DNA of 64,000 nucleotides from Luoshenia tenuis. Its GTDB lineage: Bacteria; Bacillota; Clostridia; Christensenellales; GCA-900066905. Below the pieces are notes generated by a model. It was not told the origin of the DNA and did no database searches. It saw nothing but the letters and a program-made list of their open reading frames with translations. Location of the stretch: assembly GCF_014384745.1 (NCBI RefSeq), contig NZ_JACRSO010000003.1:310001-374000 (forward strand). Reading direction: 5' to 3'. Shown here in pieces: positions 41,305 to 50,943 of the stretch. Each line of letters begins with the position of its first letter. The first letter of the stretch is position 1. Both the position numbers and the translations under genes were made by a program.

Positions 41305-42552
41305 ATGAAGATCCTTTACATTAATCACTATGCAGGTTCACCTGATCTAGGTATGGAGTTTCGGCCCTATTATCTAGCGCGGGAATGGGTAAAGATGGGA
41401 CATACGGTGCGGATCATAGCGGCGGATTTTTCACATTTGCGGCAAAAAAATCTCGAGCGCAAAGTAGACTTTGCACTTGAGGAGATAGACGGAATCGAAT
41501 ACCAGTGGGTGCATACCGGGAAGTATGAGGGCAATGGCATTCGGCGTGCATGGACGATGCTGCAATTCTGCGGCAAGCTGTATGCGTGCGCGGGCCAGCT
41601 GGCTCGCGCTTACCGGCCTGACGTGGTGATCGCTTCATCGACCTATCCGCTGGATAACTATCCGGCCAGACGAATTGCACGCAAAGCCGGGGCGCGTATG
41701 ATTTTTGAAGGACACGATTTGTGGCCCTTGACGCTGACTGAACTGGGGGGAATGTCGAAGTTCCATCCTTTTGTGTGGATGATGCAGATCGCCGAACATG
41801 CGGCATATCGCAAGGCAGACGCGGTGGTTAGCCTTTTTCCTTATGCTTATCGCCACATGCAGGCGCATGGGCTAAGGAATTTAGAGGCGTTTTGCTATAT
41901 CCCCAACGGAGTAGCATTGCAGGATTGGGCAAAAGTGGATGATTTGCCCCGAGAACATGATGAGGCGCTTTTACAGGCGAAAAGGGATGCATGCTTCAGC
42001 GTACTCTATGCGGGCGGACATGCATTATCCAACGCACTGGATGTGCTGATCGAAACGGCGCGGCAGATGCAGGGCGAGCCGGTGCGGTTCATCCTGATTG
42101 GCAATGGAATTGAAAAACCACGCTTGATGGAAAGCGCCAGAGGGCTCAATAATATTATATTTTTACCACCGCTCCCTAAAAAGGCGTTGATAGGCATTTT
42201 AGCGCGAGCGGATGCGTTATATGTTGGCGCCGCGCCCTGCGCACTTTACCAGTATGGTGTATCGCTTAACAAGCTATATGACTATATGATGGCGGCGCGG
42301 CCGATCCTTTATGCGGTACAGGCAGCCAATAATGAGGTGGAGATGGCAGGCGGGGGAATAACTATTGAACCCGGAGACGCCCGGGCGCTGGCAGAGGCGA
42401 TCCGAACACTGCAACAGATGGAACCGTCACAACGCGATGCGATGGGAGAGCGGGCACGGACATGGGTGATGCGGGAGAGACGATATGATCTGCTGGCGGA
42501 GCGGTTTTTAACAGTGCTAGAGGATAGGACACTAGACGAGCAAAGGATTTAA
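41305..42552 (+). CDS. Glycosyltransferase family 4 (WbuB-like)
   Basis: The protein has 415 residues and GT-B fold. The N-terminal part is of the WbuB type (ILYINHYAGSPDLGMEFRPYYLA). The donor domain contains GNGIEKPRL, then LPPLPKKAL, DALYVGAAP and a GV-S-L-N-K-L-YDYM-AA-RPI motif, with a conserved late Glu (N-N-E-V-E). It adds a sugar, probably an acetamido-hexose, to the lipid-linked glycan. The gene follows the initiating transferase after 7 bases. Confidence 0.87.
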   Translation: MKILYINHYAGSPDLGMEFRPYYLAREWVKMGHTVRIIAADFSHLRQKNLERKVDFALEEIDGIEYQWVHTGKYEGNGIRRAWTMLQFCGKLYACAGQLARAYRPDVVIASSTYPLDNYPARRIARKAGARMIFEGHDLWPLTLTELGGMSKFHPFVWMMQIAEHAAYRKADAVVSLFPYAYRHMQAHGLRNLEAFCYIPNGVALQDWAKVDDLPREHDEALLQAKRDACFSVLYAGGHALSNALDVLIETARQMQGEPVRFILIGNGIEKPRLMESARGLNNIIFLPPLPKKALIGILARADALYVGAAPCALYQYGVSLNKLYDYMMAARPILYAVQAANNEVEMAGGGITIEPGDARALAEAIRTLQQMEPSQRDAMGERARTWVMRERRYDLLAERFLTVLEDRTLDEQRI

Positions 42553-42611
42553 GGTGGGCGCTAGTTTTGGAGCCGCAACAATGATAGATGCGCGAAAGGA
42601 GAGAAGGATAC

Positions 42612-43901
42612 GTGCAAACGAGGTTAAGCTCGACAAATGACAGATGTCTAATTATGCTAACCAAGCAATATCCTTTTGGGGCAGGCGAATCCTTTATAGA
42701 AAACGAGATCAATTTCCTGGCAAGGGGATTCCAAATGGTCTACCTATTCCCAACCGAGGTGGCGCGCGGCGAGGAGCAGACGAGGGAAGTACCGGCTAAC
42801 GTTAAAGTGGCGCCGATATTTAGCGGCAATGATGGGGGCAGCTGGCGCAGGCATATGCGATACGGCCTGAAGGCTTTGCCGCATATTGCTGATGCACAGT
42901 TGCGTAAGGAGTACAAAAATTGTACAGGCGTAAAGCAAGCTGCCGCCGCAATGTATGTAGAGGGAGTAAGCCGGTTTATTTATCAGCAGATTATACAGTA
43001 TATAGATAAGCTTTCCCTGGCAGAATATCGAGCGATTACCGTCTACAGCTATTGGTTAATTGATATCGCGCGGGTAGGCTTTATGGTTAAAAATCACATT
43101 CTGGCGCTGGCACCGCACGCGACGGTTCGTGCAATATCGCGTGGGCATAGATATGATCTTTACGCATACCGCAATGCATTAGGATATTTGCCCTTTCAAG
43201 GTGAGATTATAGAAAAACTGGATGGCGTGTACCCTTGCTCAGAGGATGGAACGCAGTATTTAAAAGGCATTTATAAGCATCAGGCCGATAAAGTGCGTAC
43301 GGCGTATCTGGGCACGCAGGACCATGGCCTGGGCTCATGGGAAGGGGAGCGGGCGTGTTGGAGGATGGTGACCTGTTCGAGCTTGGTAGCGATAAAGCAG
43401 GTCGCGCTCGTGGCGCAGGCACTGGCAAAACTGGAGCAGAAGGGATTAAGTGGAATTGTATGGGAGTGTTTTGGGGACGGCCCCTTGCGGGAAGAAATCG
43501 AAAGGTATGTAAAGGATAATGTCCACCAAAACAGCGTAATTTTTCATGGCGCAGTGCCGAACAAAAAGGTCATGGCATTTTATAAACAAAATGTCGTGCA
43601 AGTATTTATCAATACCAGCCAAAGCGAGGGGCTTCCGGTTTCGATCATGGAAGCGCAGTCCTTTGGCATACCTGTACTGGCTACGAAAGTGGGCGGGGTA
43701 GGCGAAATCATAATAGATGGTGAGAACGGCTACCTGATGCCGGCGAAAATCGGCGCCGACGAAGTTGCACAGTATATTGAAAGGCTTTATCGCTTAAATG
43801 AGGAGGCCTATCGCGCGATGCGTACGCGCGCGCGTGAGATTTGGCTTGAAAAGTTCAATATGGAAAAGAATTACCCCGATTTCGTCGAGGAGATTTCTTG
43901 A
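42612..43901 (+). CDS. Glycosyltransferase family 4 (WcaL/colanic-acid type)
   Basis: The protein has 429 residues. It has a GT-B fold with LTKQYPFGAGESFIENEI near 20, which matches WcaL-like enzymes. An ISRGHRYDLY segment lies near 180, and the donor site has FGDGPLREEIE and SQSEGLPVSIMEAQSFGIPVLAT, with the E-x7-E motif. Start GTG 42612 has AAAGGAGAG 8 bases upstream; an internal ATG at 42654 is possible. It acts in the cytosol on the lipid-linked repeat unit. Confidence 0.87.
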   Translation: MQTRLSSTNDRCLIMLTKQYPFGAGESFIENEINFLARGFQMVYLFPTEVARGEEQTREVPANVKVAPIFSGNDGGSWRRHMRYGLKALPHIADAQLRKEYKNCTGVKQAAAAMYVEGVSRFIYQQIIQYIDKLSLAEYRAITVYSYWLIDIARVGFMVKNHILALAPHATVRAISRGHRYDLYAYRNALGYLPFQGEIIEKLDGVYPCSEDGTQYLKGIYKHQADKVRTAYLGTQDHGLGSWEGERACWRMVTCSSLVAIKQVALVAQALAKLEQKGLSGIVWECFGDGPLREEIERYVKDNVHQNSVIFHGAVPNKKVMAFYKQNVVQVFINTSQSEGLPVSIMEAQSFGIPVLATKVGGVGEIIIDGENGYLMPAKIGADEVAQYIERLYRLNEEAYRAMRTRAREIWLEKFNMEKNYPDFVEEIS

Positions 43902-43919
43902 CTTTAAGGAGGATGCGGA

Positions 43920-45014
43920 TTGAAGATTTTGCAAACGATCCCAACTTTAGGAGTCGGCGGCGCGGAGCTGTTTGTGCTGCGTTTATCCAAACAATTGATG
44001 AACCAGGGCCATGAAGTAAAGGTGGTTTCCTTTTACTCGAAAGAGCATGCCATGCCGGTATGCCGAAAAGCTATTGAGGAATATGGGATACCTGTTACCT
44101 ACTTAAATAAGCATACAGGTATGGATTTGTCAATTTTACGTGTGCTTAAAGAAAAATTGGATTTGTATAAGCCGGATATAGTGCATACGCATACGTTGAC
44201 AGGGCTCTATCTGCTGGTAGCAAAGCGCCTTTATGGAGGAGAGTGGAAGCAATTCCATACTGTACATTCTCTGGCACAACAGGAATTACCATGCTTTCAT
44301 CGAGCGGGTATGCGTTACGGTTATAAAAAAGGCCATATTGTCCCGATTGCCATTTCAGATGCGGTAAAAAAGAGCATTTGCCAAGTGTATGGGCTAAAAG
44401 AGCGGCAGGTAGAATGTATTTATAACGGCGTTGAGCTAGACCGTTTTAAGCCTAAAGCAAAGCAATGTTGTATAGATGATAGGATCAAGCTGATACACGT
44501 GGGTAGCTTCACCGAGGTTAAAAACCATGCGCTACTAATTGAAGCATTTGCGCGTGCCTGTGGCAAAGTGAATAAAAATTTATATCTGACGTTGGTGGGA
44601 GATGGTCCGCTAAAAATACAGATTGAGCAAATGGTCGCCTCGCGCGGGCTGAAAGAAAAGGTGGAGTTTATTGGGAATACACCTGATGTAGCGCGCTATT
44701 TACAGGCAGCGGACATATTTATAATGCCATCGCGCTATGAGGGTTTGCCCCTGGCGATGCTGGAAGCGATGGCGACGGGTTTACCGGTAATTGCTACAGC
44801 GGTTGGAGGCATAACTGATATTGTCAAAGCGAATGGTCTTCTTTGTCATAATGGAGACGCTGATGGGTTGGCCGATGCGATCGTGTGCTTAGCGCAGGAT
44901 AACAGACTAAGAGAGCAGATGGGCCGGCTCTCTGTAAAGGAGAGCGTAAAGTACGATTTTGTCAAAACGGCTCAAAATTATATTTTACGGTTTAATGGAG
45001 CGCTGACTTGTTAA
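43920..45014 (+). CDS. Glycosyltransferase family 4
   Basis: The protein has 364 residues. GT-B motifs are complete: a glycine-rich loop at the start (TLGVGGAELFVLRLS), DIVHTHTLTGLYL, VECIYNGVELDRF, VGDGPLK and PSRYEGLPLAMLEAMATGLPVIAT with the E-x7-E donor motif. Close to EpsD/EpsF-like enzymes by pattern. The start is a TTG 8 bases after AAGGAGG. Clearly AT-richer than the operon ends. Confidence 0.9.
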   Translation: MKILQTIPTLGVGGAELFVLRLSKQLMNQGHEVKVVSFYSKEHAMPVCRKAIEEYGIPVTYLNKHTGMDLSILRVLKEKLDLYKPDIVHTHTLTGLYLLVAKRLYGGEWKQFHTVHSLAQQELPCFHRAGMRYGYKKGHIVPIAISDAVKKSICQVYGLKERQVECIYNGVELDRFKPKAKQCCIDDRIKLIHVGSFTEVKNHALLIEAFARACGKVNKNLYLTLVGDGPLKIQIEQMVASRGLKEKVEFIGNTPDVARYLQAADIFIMPSRYEGLPLAMLEAMATGLPVIATAVGGITDIVKANGLLCHNGDADGLADAIVCLAQDNRLREQMGRLSVKESVKYDFVKTAQNYILRFNGALTC

Positions 45015-45031
45015 TAAAGGCGGGCTGAATA

Positions 45032-46189
45032 TTGGGGAACGTATTGCAAACTGGAGAAAAACCACGAGTCGGTATAGCGACAAAAGCGTTGGCACTTTAC
45101 TTTTTTTTGGTGCCTTTGGATTTTGTGCCCCTTTTAGGCGGCTCGGTTAGTAAGCTGTTGGCTGCTATCCCTTTTTTGGGGCTAGTGATGGAGTACCGTG
45201 AAATCAAATTCAGCACCAGCAAAGAGATTGGGCTTTTGATCGCGTATTTCTTATATTGCGCGATAACAATGCTGTTTTCGCAGGATATGACAGATTCGAT
45301 CAGCAAGCTCATTACACTATTTCTCAATATTGCTTTGATCGTGGTCATAACGGGATTTAGGCGCAGGGAAGCTGAAGTGGCGTTTTTAGAAAAAGCGATG
45401 GTGTATAGTGGTTGGCTTACACTTATACTATTGCTTGTTTTTGCGCGATTTGAATACAATCGTATTTGGCTGTCGATTGGGGGGGAGCAACAAGACCCGA
45501 ATTACTTATGCGGGTATTTTATTTTTGCTATTGCTTTTTATATTAAAAAATTTATTTTTGAGCATAAAAAGTCAGCAATCGTCTGTTTGCTAATTTTTTT
45601 AACCGTAATTTTGATGACGGGCTCGAGAGGGGGCAGCTTATCACTCGTAGCCGTCGTACTGTTCTCGGCTATTTTGTGGCTTTACCGTACCAAGAAAACA
45701 TGGAAAGAAAGCGTGCGCCTCATATTGATTTTGGCGGTAATCGCCGCAGCTATAGTGTATATATTAACATTATTGCCGGTGGAAGTTACCCAGAGATTTT
45801 CTTTTGAATATATAGAAAAAGATAAAGGAGCAGGCCGTTTTGATATCTGGAATAATTTAATTGAGCAATTTAAGTGCTTCTCTTTCCCCAGGCAGTTATT
45901 TGGCACAGGCTTGGGCACGATTTTTTTATTCTCAAATAAAGTAGCACATAACCTTTGGATTGAAATGTTAGTGGAGACTGGCTGGATTGGGTTGGGCTTA
46001 TTAACGATAGTATATTTAGCGTTTCTGCTGCGGGCATTTAAAGAAAAAGCGGATGTGATGCTGATTGCATTGATGGGATATATTACAATGACTTTTTCAC
46101 TTTCACTTACTTCATATAAACCAGTATGGAATGTATTTATGATGATTATAATCTTTTTCCATCGATATAGGGAGGAAGAAAGAAAATGA
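45032..46189 (+). CDS. Polysaccharide polymerase (Wzy / O-antigen ligase-like)
   Basis: The protein has 385 residues and about ten membrane helices. A larger outside loop near residues 250-310 carries GAGRFDIWNNLIEQF and a GTGLG segment, as in Wzy_C/O-antigen ligase-type proteins. It links repeat units on the outer face after flipping. The start is a TTG after AAAGGCGGG and is not certain. Its stop overlaps the next start by 4 bases (ATGA). Confidence 0.82.
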   Translation: MGNVLQTGEKPRVGIATKALALYFFLVPLDFVPLLGGSVSKLLAAIPFLGLVMEYREIKFSTSKEIGLLIAYFLYCAITMLFSQDMTDSISKLITLFLNIALIVVITGFRRREAEVAFLEKAMVYSGWLTLILLLVFARFEYNRIWLSIGGEQQDPNYLCGYFIFAIAFYIKKFIFEHKKSAIVCLLIFLTVILMTGSRGGSLSLVAVVLFSAILWLYRTKKTWKESVRLILILAVIAAAIVYILTLLPVEVTQRFSFEYIEKDKGAGRFDIWNNLIEQFKCFSFPRQLFGTGLGTIFLFSNKVAHNLWIEMLVETGWIGLGLLTIVYLAFLLRAFKEKADVMLIALMGYITMTFSLSLTSYKPVWNVFMMIIIFFHRYREEERK

Positions 46190-47460
46190 ATATCATTGTA
46201 ATCTCGCAGCTGACTGAGCCATCTGCGGCAATTGGCGCGGTAAGGCCATCCAATTTCATCCGTTATTTGGCAAAAAGACATAAGGTAACCTGCTTTACCG
46301 GCAATCCACTGACGGATTCGGATATTCTTGGTGGCGCGCAGGTGCGGTGCGTGCCCGAAAAAGAAAAAAAACGAGCGAGTACCGCACGGCAGGCCAAGCC
46401 CGGAACAGCCATGGTATCGGCTACACGCCGTGCATCGCTAGTAAGGCGAACCGCGTTTCAGATCAAGATATTCCTCAAGCAATTGATCTGGGCGCGCCAG
46501 ATTGCCGTTATGATAGAGGCGGAATGGAAACAGCTAAAACCAGATGTATTATTAACGAGTTTCGGTCCGTTTTCAAGCGTAGCCTTGGGACTATATTTGA
46601 AAAGACGACATCCACAGGTATATTGGATCAGCGACATGCGCGACCCGATGGATTCGCATACCTTACAACCGTGGCTCCGCGTTTTTATGGCGTGGAGGCA
46701 AAAGAAAATGCTGCGTAAAGCCGATGCGGTGACGACGGTTTCGCAGGCTTTGGGCCGGCGCTTTGCTTCGATTAGTGGCCGACAAGATAGTATACATGTG
46801 ATTTTTAACGGCTATGAGGGCAAGGCTAAATGTGTGCCGGGGGCCATGGATAAGGTATTGCGCATTGGATATACTGGCAGTTTATACAATGGGATAAGAA
46901 GAGTAGATGCATTGTTTGAAGCTATTCAGCAGATTGAGAATGAAATGAACGATATATCTATCGAATTCCACTATGCTGGCGTAAACAGCACAGATTTCAT
47001 GCAGCAAGCTAACCGATATGGCGTGCAAAAAATTGTGGTCGATCATGGTGTATTGGAGAAAGACAAAGCGCTCGCCTTGCAAGAAAAGTGCGATATACTC
47101 TGCGTTGTATCTTGGAATACAAAGAAAGAGCAAGGTGTTTTAACGGGCAAATTTCCCGAGTATTTGCGATTGGGTAAACCGATTATAGCGCTTACCAGCG
47201 GAGAGATGCCGCATGCGGAACTGACGCAGCGTGTGCGCGAAATGAACCTGGGCTGTGCTTTTGAATACGTGAACCGGGAAAGGGATTTCCCTGAATTGGT
47301 AAAATATCTGCATAAATCCTTGGATGAAAAAAAGGCGGGAATACAGCTGGGAAACGGCCAGGACAGGGCGGCCATAAAACGTTATTCCTATGATTTTCTA
47401 GCGCCGACATTAGAGAAACTCATGCTGGAATTGGTGAAAGAAAGGGAAGAAAACCTTTGA
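46186..47460 (+). CDS. Glycosyltransferase family 4
   Basis: The protein has 424 residues. The N-terminal domain begins MNIIVISQLTEPSAAIGAVRPSNF. YWISDMRDP is the motif of a GT4 subgroup near WbuB, followed by AVTTVSQAL and IRIGYTG-like donor-domain start (RIGYTGSLYNGIRR). The usual E-x7-E is replaced by a variant region (EYLRLGKPIIALT). Acceptor and donor are unknown. Translationally coupled to the polymerase gene. Confidence 0.83.
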   Translation: MNIIVISQLTEPSAAIGAVRPSNFIRYLAKRHKVTCFTGNPLTDSDILGGAQVRCVPEKEKKRASTARQAKPGTAMVSATRRASLVRRTAFQIKIFLKQLIWARQIAVMIEAEWKQLKPDVLLTSFGPFSSVALGLYLKRRHPQVYWISDMRDPMDSHTLQPWLRVFMAWRQKKMLRKADAVTTVSQALGRRFASISGRQDSIHVIFNGYEGKAKCVPGAMDKVLRIGYTGSLYNGIRRVDALFEAIQQIENEMNDISIEFHYAGVNSTDFMQQANRYGVQKIVVDHGVLEKDKALALQEKCDILCVVSWNTKKEQGVLTGKFPEYLRLGKPIIALTSGEMPHAELTQRVREMNLGCAFEYVNRERDFPELVKYLHKSLDEKKAGIQLGNGQDRAAIKRYSYDFLAPTLEKLMLELVKEREENL

Positions 47461-47461
47461 G

Positions 47462-48757
47462 ATGATGGGCATAAAAAACATACAAGCGAACTTAAAACAG
47501 ACCCTTCAAAACCAGATTAGCGGCGGCCTTTTGCATATTTTATCGGGCAACCTGCTGGTCAAGGGTATTAGCGTGATCGCCAGCATAATAGTTGTAAGGT
47601 TGGTGGACAAGACAGAGTATGCGTATTACTCCTATGCCAATAACCTGTATGGTTATATTAACCTTTTAAGCGGCTTGGGTCTGTCTACCGCGCTGCTGAA
47701 GTTTTGCGCCCGCGAAAATAGTCCGGAGTTGGACAAGGCCTATTACCGTTTTGCGTTGATACGGGGCAGCGCATTTCAATTTTTGTTTGCATTGATTTTG
47801 TGCATTGGGGTATATTTAACGCCCATTCCTTTTCCGCAGGCCAGGCCGTTTGTTTTGACTATGGCGCTTCTGCCGGTATTATCGTTTGTACAGGAATCCT
47901 CGCAGATTTACCACAGGGCGCATGGTAAGAATAAGCGCTATGCATATATCGGAATATTGCAGGCGACAGTGTTATGCGTTGTGGGGATAGGCCTGGCCTT
48001 TGTATTGGGCACGATGGGGATGGTGGCGGCGCAATATATTGCGTTGTGCGCGACGATCCTGGTGGGATATCGCTTTGTACGCAGCAGGCAACGAGGCGTT
48101 ATTACCATGCGATTGGAGCCAGCAGAGAAGAAAAAAATATGGGTAATGGCGCTATCGTTAATGGTTGCCAACTTGTTTAGCGCGATGATGCCGCTCAACG
48201 AAACCTATCTGGTCAACAATCTCATTCAGGATGAAGTGATTACGGCCAACTTTAAAGTGGCGGATGTAGTACCTAGCCTGCTGGGGTTACTGACCGGATC
48301 GCTGATGGTTTACTATTTCCCCATTGTGGCAAGAATGAAAGACCCCAAGCTGATTTTAAGCAAGGTGATACGCATTGGAATTTTTACCTTTGCCATCATT
48401 GCCATTTGCGCAGCTTTGGGTGCAATATTGAGCCCGGTCATTATTAAGCTCTTATTCGGCAATAAGTATATTGATGCGATCCCGATCATGAATATTTTGT
48501 GGGTGATGCGCGCCATTAATGCCGGGGTTCGGATGGTACCGATGAATTTGTTGCCGGCAATGGGATATACGCGCTTCAATGCAATTTCGGCAATTGTCAG
48601 CTGTATTATTCAAACGGGGCTGGATTACTTCCTCATTTTGAATATGGGAATCTATGGCGTGGCATATGCCAGTATTATCGTATATATATTATCCGGTGCG
48701 GCCAGCTGGGGCTATCTGATATATGTATGCAAAAAAGGGCGGAGGGCTGAGATTTAA
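47462..48757 (+). CDS. Polysaccharide flippase (Wzx, MOP superfamily)
   Basis: The protein has 431 residues and 12 predicted membrane helices, with the Wzx-type start (NLLVKGISVIASIIVVRLVDK) and a central YLVNNLI segment. It moves the lipid-linked repeat across the membrane for the polymerase. Its stop overlaps the next start (TAATGA). Confidence 0.87.
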   Translation: MMGIKNIQANLKQTLQNQISGGLLHILSGNLLVKGISVIASIIVVRLVDKTEYAYYSYANNLYGYINLLSGLGLSTALLKFCARENSPELDKAYYRFALIRGSAFQFLFALILCIGVYLTPIPFPQARPFVLTMALLPVLSFVQESSQIYHRAHGKNKRYAYIGILQATVLCVVGIGLAFVLGTMGMVAAQYIALCATILVGYRFVRSRQRGVITMRLEPAEKKKIWVMALSLMVANLFSAMMPLNETYLVNNLIQDEVITANFKVADVVPSLLGLLTGSLMVYYFPIVARMKDPKLILSKVIRIGIFTFAIIAICAALGAILSPVIIKLLFGNKYIDAIPIMNILWVMRAINAGVRMVPMNLLPAMGYTRFNAISAIVSCIIQTGLDYFLILNMGIYGVAYASIIVYILSGAASWGYLIYVCKKGRRAEI

Positions 48758-50346
48758 TGAACATACAAATAAAATTGAATCATAACGCGGGTTACCGCTG
48801 GTGGGTGCAGGGTGCTGTGGCAGCCAAGGGTTTTGCATATATCTCGGGCAAGCTATACCAGGACCAGGAGCTGGCGGATTATTTGAACAATATGGGTCAG
48901 CAGCAGGCGATAGTAAATATTTTGGAGCAAATGGCAGGACAATTTGCGTTTGTTATCCGCGCGCCCGGAATGTTTTTAGCTGCAGTTGACCATATACGCA
49001 GCTTTCCGCTATTTTACGAGGAAATGAAAAGTGGGTTGGATATAACGGATGAGCTGAGAGAAAAACGCATTGCCAAAAGCGGTTTGGATGAAGAACAAAT
49101 TGACTTTTTACAGCACAGCCTTTATACACTGGAAAACAAAACGTTATTAAGGAATGTAAAGCAGATCCCGGCGGGACGATACTTGACGCTAGAAAACGGC
49201 AAATCCGTTTTAAAAGAATACTGGCGCTTTAGCTATGCAGACCAGCAGATAACCAACCAATGCGAGGCGGTAAATGAAATTGCTAAGGGCTATGAGGATG
49301 TGTTTAGTAAATGCGCTGAGTTGCTGCAGGGCCGCACTGCCGTTGTACCGCTTAGCGGCGGGTATGATTCACGCCTAGTCGTACAAAAGCTACTGGATGC
49401 AGGCATACCCAAAGAACGTATTGTGGCGTACACTTACGGCGATGAAAAAATGACGGATGTGGTGATTTCTAAGCGCGTGGCGCAGGCATATGGTATACGC
49501 CATTATTTTGTACCCTATAACAAAAAAGAAACTGTTCCGTTCTTTAACAAGCAGTTTCGTACGCTTGTATTGCAGGCAGGCAATGCTTCTTCGCTACCCT
49601 GCGTGCAGGAATGGTACGCGGTACATGTTTTAAAACAGATGGGGATATTAAATGGCAGTTGCGTAATGGTCCCTGGTTATGGAGGGATATTGCCGGGCCA
49701 CTATATGAAGGAAGAATTGTTGACGCCTCAAAAACAATGGAGGGAACTGATCGGCCGTTTTATCAAAAAAGACTTTTTGGGTGTGAGTCCGATGAAAAGT
49801 GCGGAGCAGGGAGAAAAGCTGAAGGACTTGATCATGTCTAGTTCGTATTTTAAAGGCCTGAAAGAGGATGGGGCAGATTTAGGATATGTGATGGCCTATG
49901 AGCGGTATATCTACCAAGAGGAGCAAAGCAAATTTATCCAAAATGCGGTGCGCTGTTATGAAATGGAGGGCATGGCTTGGCTGACGCCGTTTTTATTTAA
50001 AGAACAATTTGCAACATGGGGAAAACTGGATAACCATCTCCGGCTACATAATCAAGCGTTTTTCGCCTATACACAGGAGGCGTTTGATGAAACAGCCAAG
50101 GCAATTCCTTTTACGGGAAGCAAGGTAAGGCGAGAAAAGAAAAATGTGCCCGTGCCAATTAGTAAGATAGGCACTTTAGCTAGGCTGATTTTTAAAAGAG
50201 AAAAAATACACTATTTGCTGGCACTAGTACCCTTTCCTATTTATTTTCGCAGTGGGATAAAAAAACGGTGGGGGATTAACGATATTATCGGTCAAGAATA
50301 CATCCGAGTATTGAGGGAAATCGCCGGCCGTGAAAGGCGGGAATAA
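48757..50346 (+). CDS. Asparagine synthase-like amidotransferase in a polysaccharide cluster
   Basis: The protein has 529 residues. The second half is an ATP-pyrophosphatase domain of the asparagine synthase type: VPLSGGYDSRL (PPi loop, about 205), AYTYGDEKMTD and a GYGG-x-LPGHY segment. The first half keeps the Ntn-hydrolase strand pattern (GQFAFVIR, AAVDHIRSFPLFY), but Cys2, the glutaminase nucleophile, is absent (MNIQ). So ammonia may be used directly or supplied by another protein. In polysaccharide loci related enzymes (WbpS-like) turn uronic acid carboxylates into amides, which would fit the uronic acid pathway at 51660-56873; this is an inference. Confidence 0.8.
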   Translation: MNIQIKLNHNAGYRWWVQGAVAAKGFAYISGKLYQDQELADYLNNMGQQQAIVNILEQMAGQFAFVIRAPGMFLAAVDHIRSFPLFYEEMKSGLDITDELREKRIAKSGLDEEQIDFLQHSLYTLENKTLLRNVKQIPAGRYLTLENGKSVLKEYWRFSYADQQITNQCEAVNEIAKGYEDVFSKCAELLQGRTAVVPLSGGYDSRLVVQKLLDAGIPKERIVAYTYGDEKMTDVVISKRVAQAYGIRHYFVPYNKKETVPFFNKQFRTLVLQAGNASSLPCVQEWYAVHVLKQMGILNGSCVMVPGYGGILPGHYMKEELLTPQKQWRELIGRFIKKDFLGVSPMKSAEQGEKLKDLIMSSSYFKGLKEDGADLGYVMAYERYIYQEEQSKFIQNAVRCYEMEGMAWLTPFLFKEQFATWGKLDNHLRLHNQAFFAYTQEAFDETAKAIPFTGSKVRREKKNVPVPISKIGTLARLIFKREKIHYLLALVPFPIYFRSGIKKRWGINDIIGQEYIRVLREIAGRERRE

Positions 50347-50349
50347 GCG

Positions 50350-50943
50350 TTGAAGCATTTTAGCAGACGTGTACGAGCAGCGTTTTTTGGACTATGGGGA
50401 AAAATCGTCGCCGCTAAAAGCTATGATAAGGCGTATCTCCGGGGCCGCTGGTTTGAGGGAAGGCTGGGGGGATTGTGCGCTACGGGATGGCAATGGGTAG
50501 TGTGCGACGCACGCGGCTGCAAAAAGCTGGGCGTGAACCGGGATGTGCCCTGGCCGGTATCTCCGCGGACGCAGGTTTTAGGTGCGGAAAATATCTCTTT
50601 CCATCCGGATGACCTGAACAACTTTCAAACCTTTGGATGCTATTTTCAAGCGCTGGGGAAGATCACCATCGGCAAAGGCACGTATATCGCCCCGAATGTG
50701 GGCATTATTACCGGCAACCATGACCCGATGGACCCGGACAAGCGGCTGCCCCCGCAACCTGTGATGTTGGGGGAGAAGTGCTGGATCGGTATGAATAGCG
50801 TAGTGCTGCCTGGCGTGACGCTTGGGCCGCATACGGTGGTCGGCGCGGGCGCTGTGGTGACCAAGTCCTTTCCGGAGGGGTACTGCGTGATTGCCGGAAA
50901 TCCAGCCAGAATGATCAGAAAGTTGGACATCAATCATGAATAA
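50350..50943 (+). CDS. Left-handed beta-helix acyltransferase (serine acetyltransferase-like)
   Basis: The protein has 197 residues. The C-terminal half shows hexapeptide repeats (ITIGKGTYIAPNVGII, CWIGMNSVVLPGVTLG, VVGAGAVVTKSF) with the catalytic-type N-H-D of TGNHDP and the usual ending VIAGNPARMIRK. The N-terminal ~90 residues are basic and have no known domain. It probably O-acetylates a sugar of the polysaccharide. TTG start after GGCGGGAA. It overlaps the SGNH gene by 8 bases. Confidence 0.82.
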   Translation: MKHFSRRVRAAFFGLWGKIVAAKSYDKAYLRGRWFEGRLGGLCATGWQWVVCDARGCKKLGVNRDVPWPVSPRTQVLGAENISFHPDDLNNFQTFGCYFQALGKITIGKGTYIAPNVGIITGNHDPMDPDKRLPPQPVMLGEKCWIGMNSVVLPGVTLGPHTVVGAGAVVTKSFPEGYCVIAGNPARMIRKLDINHE

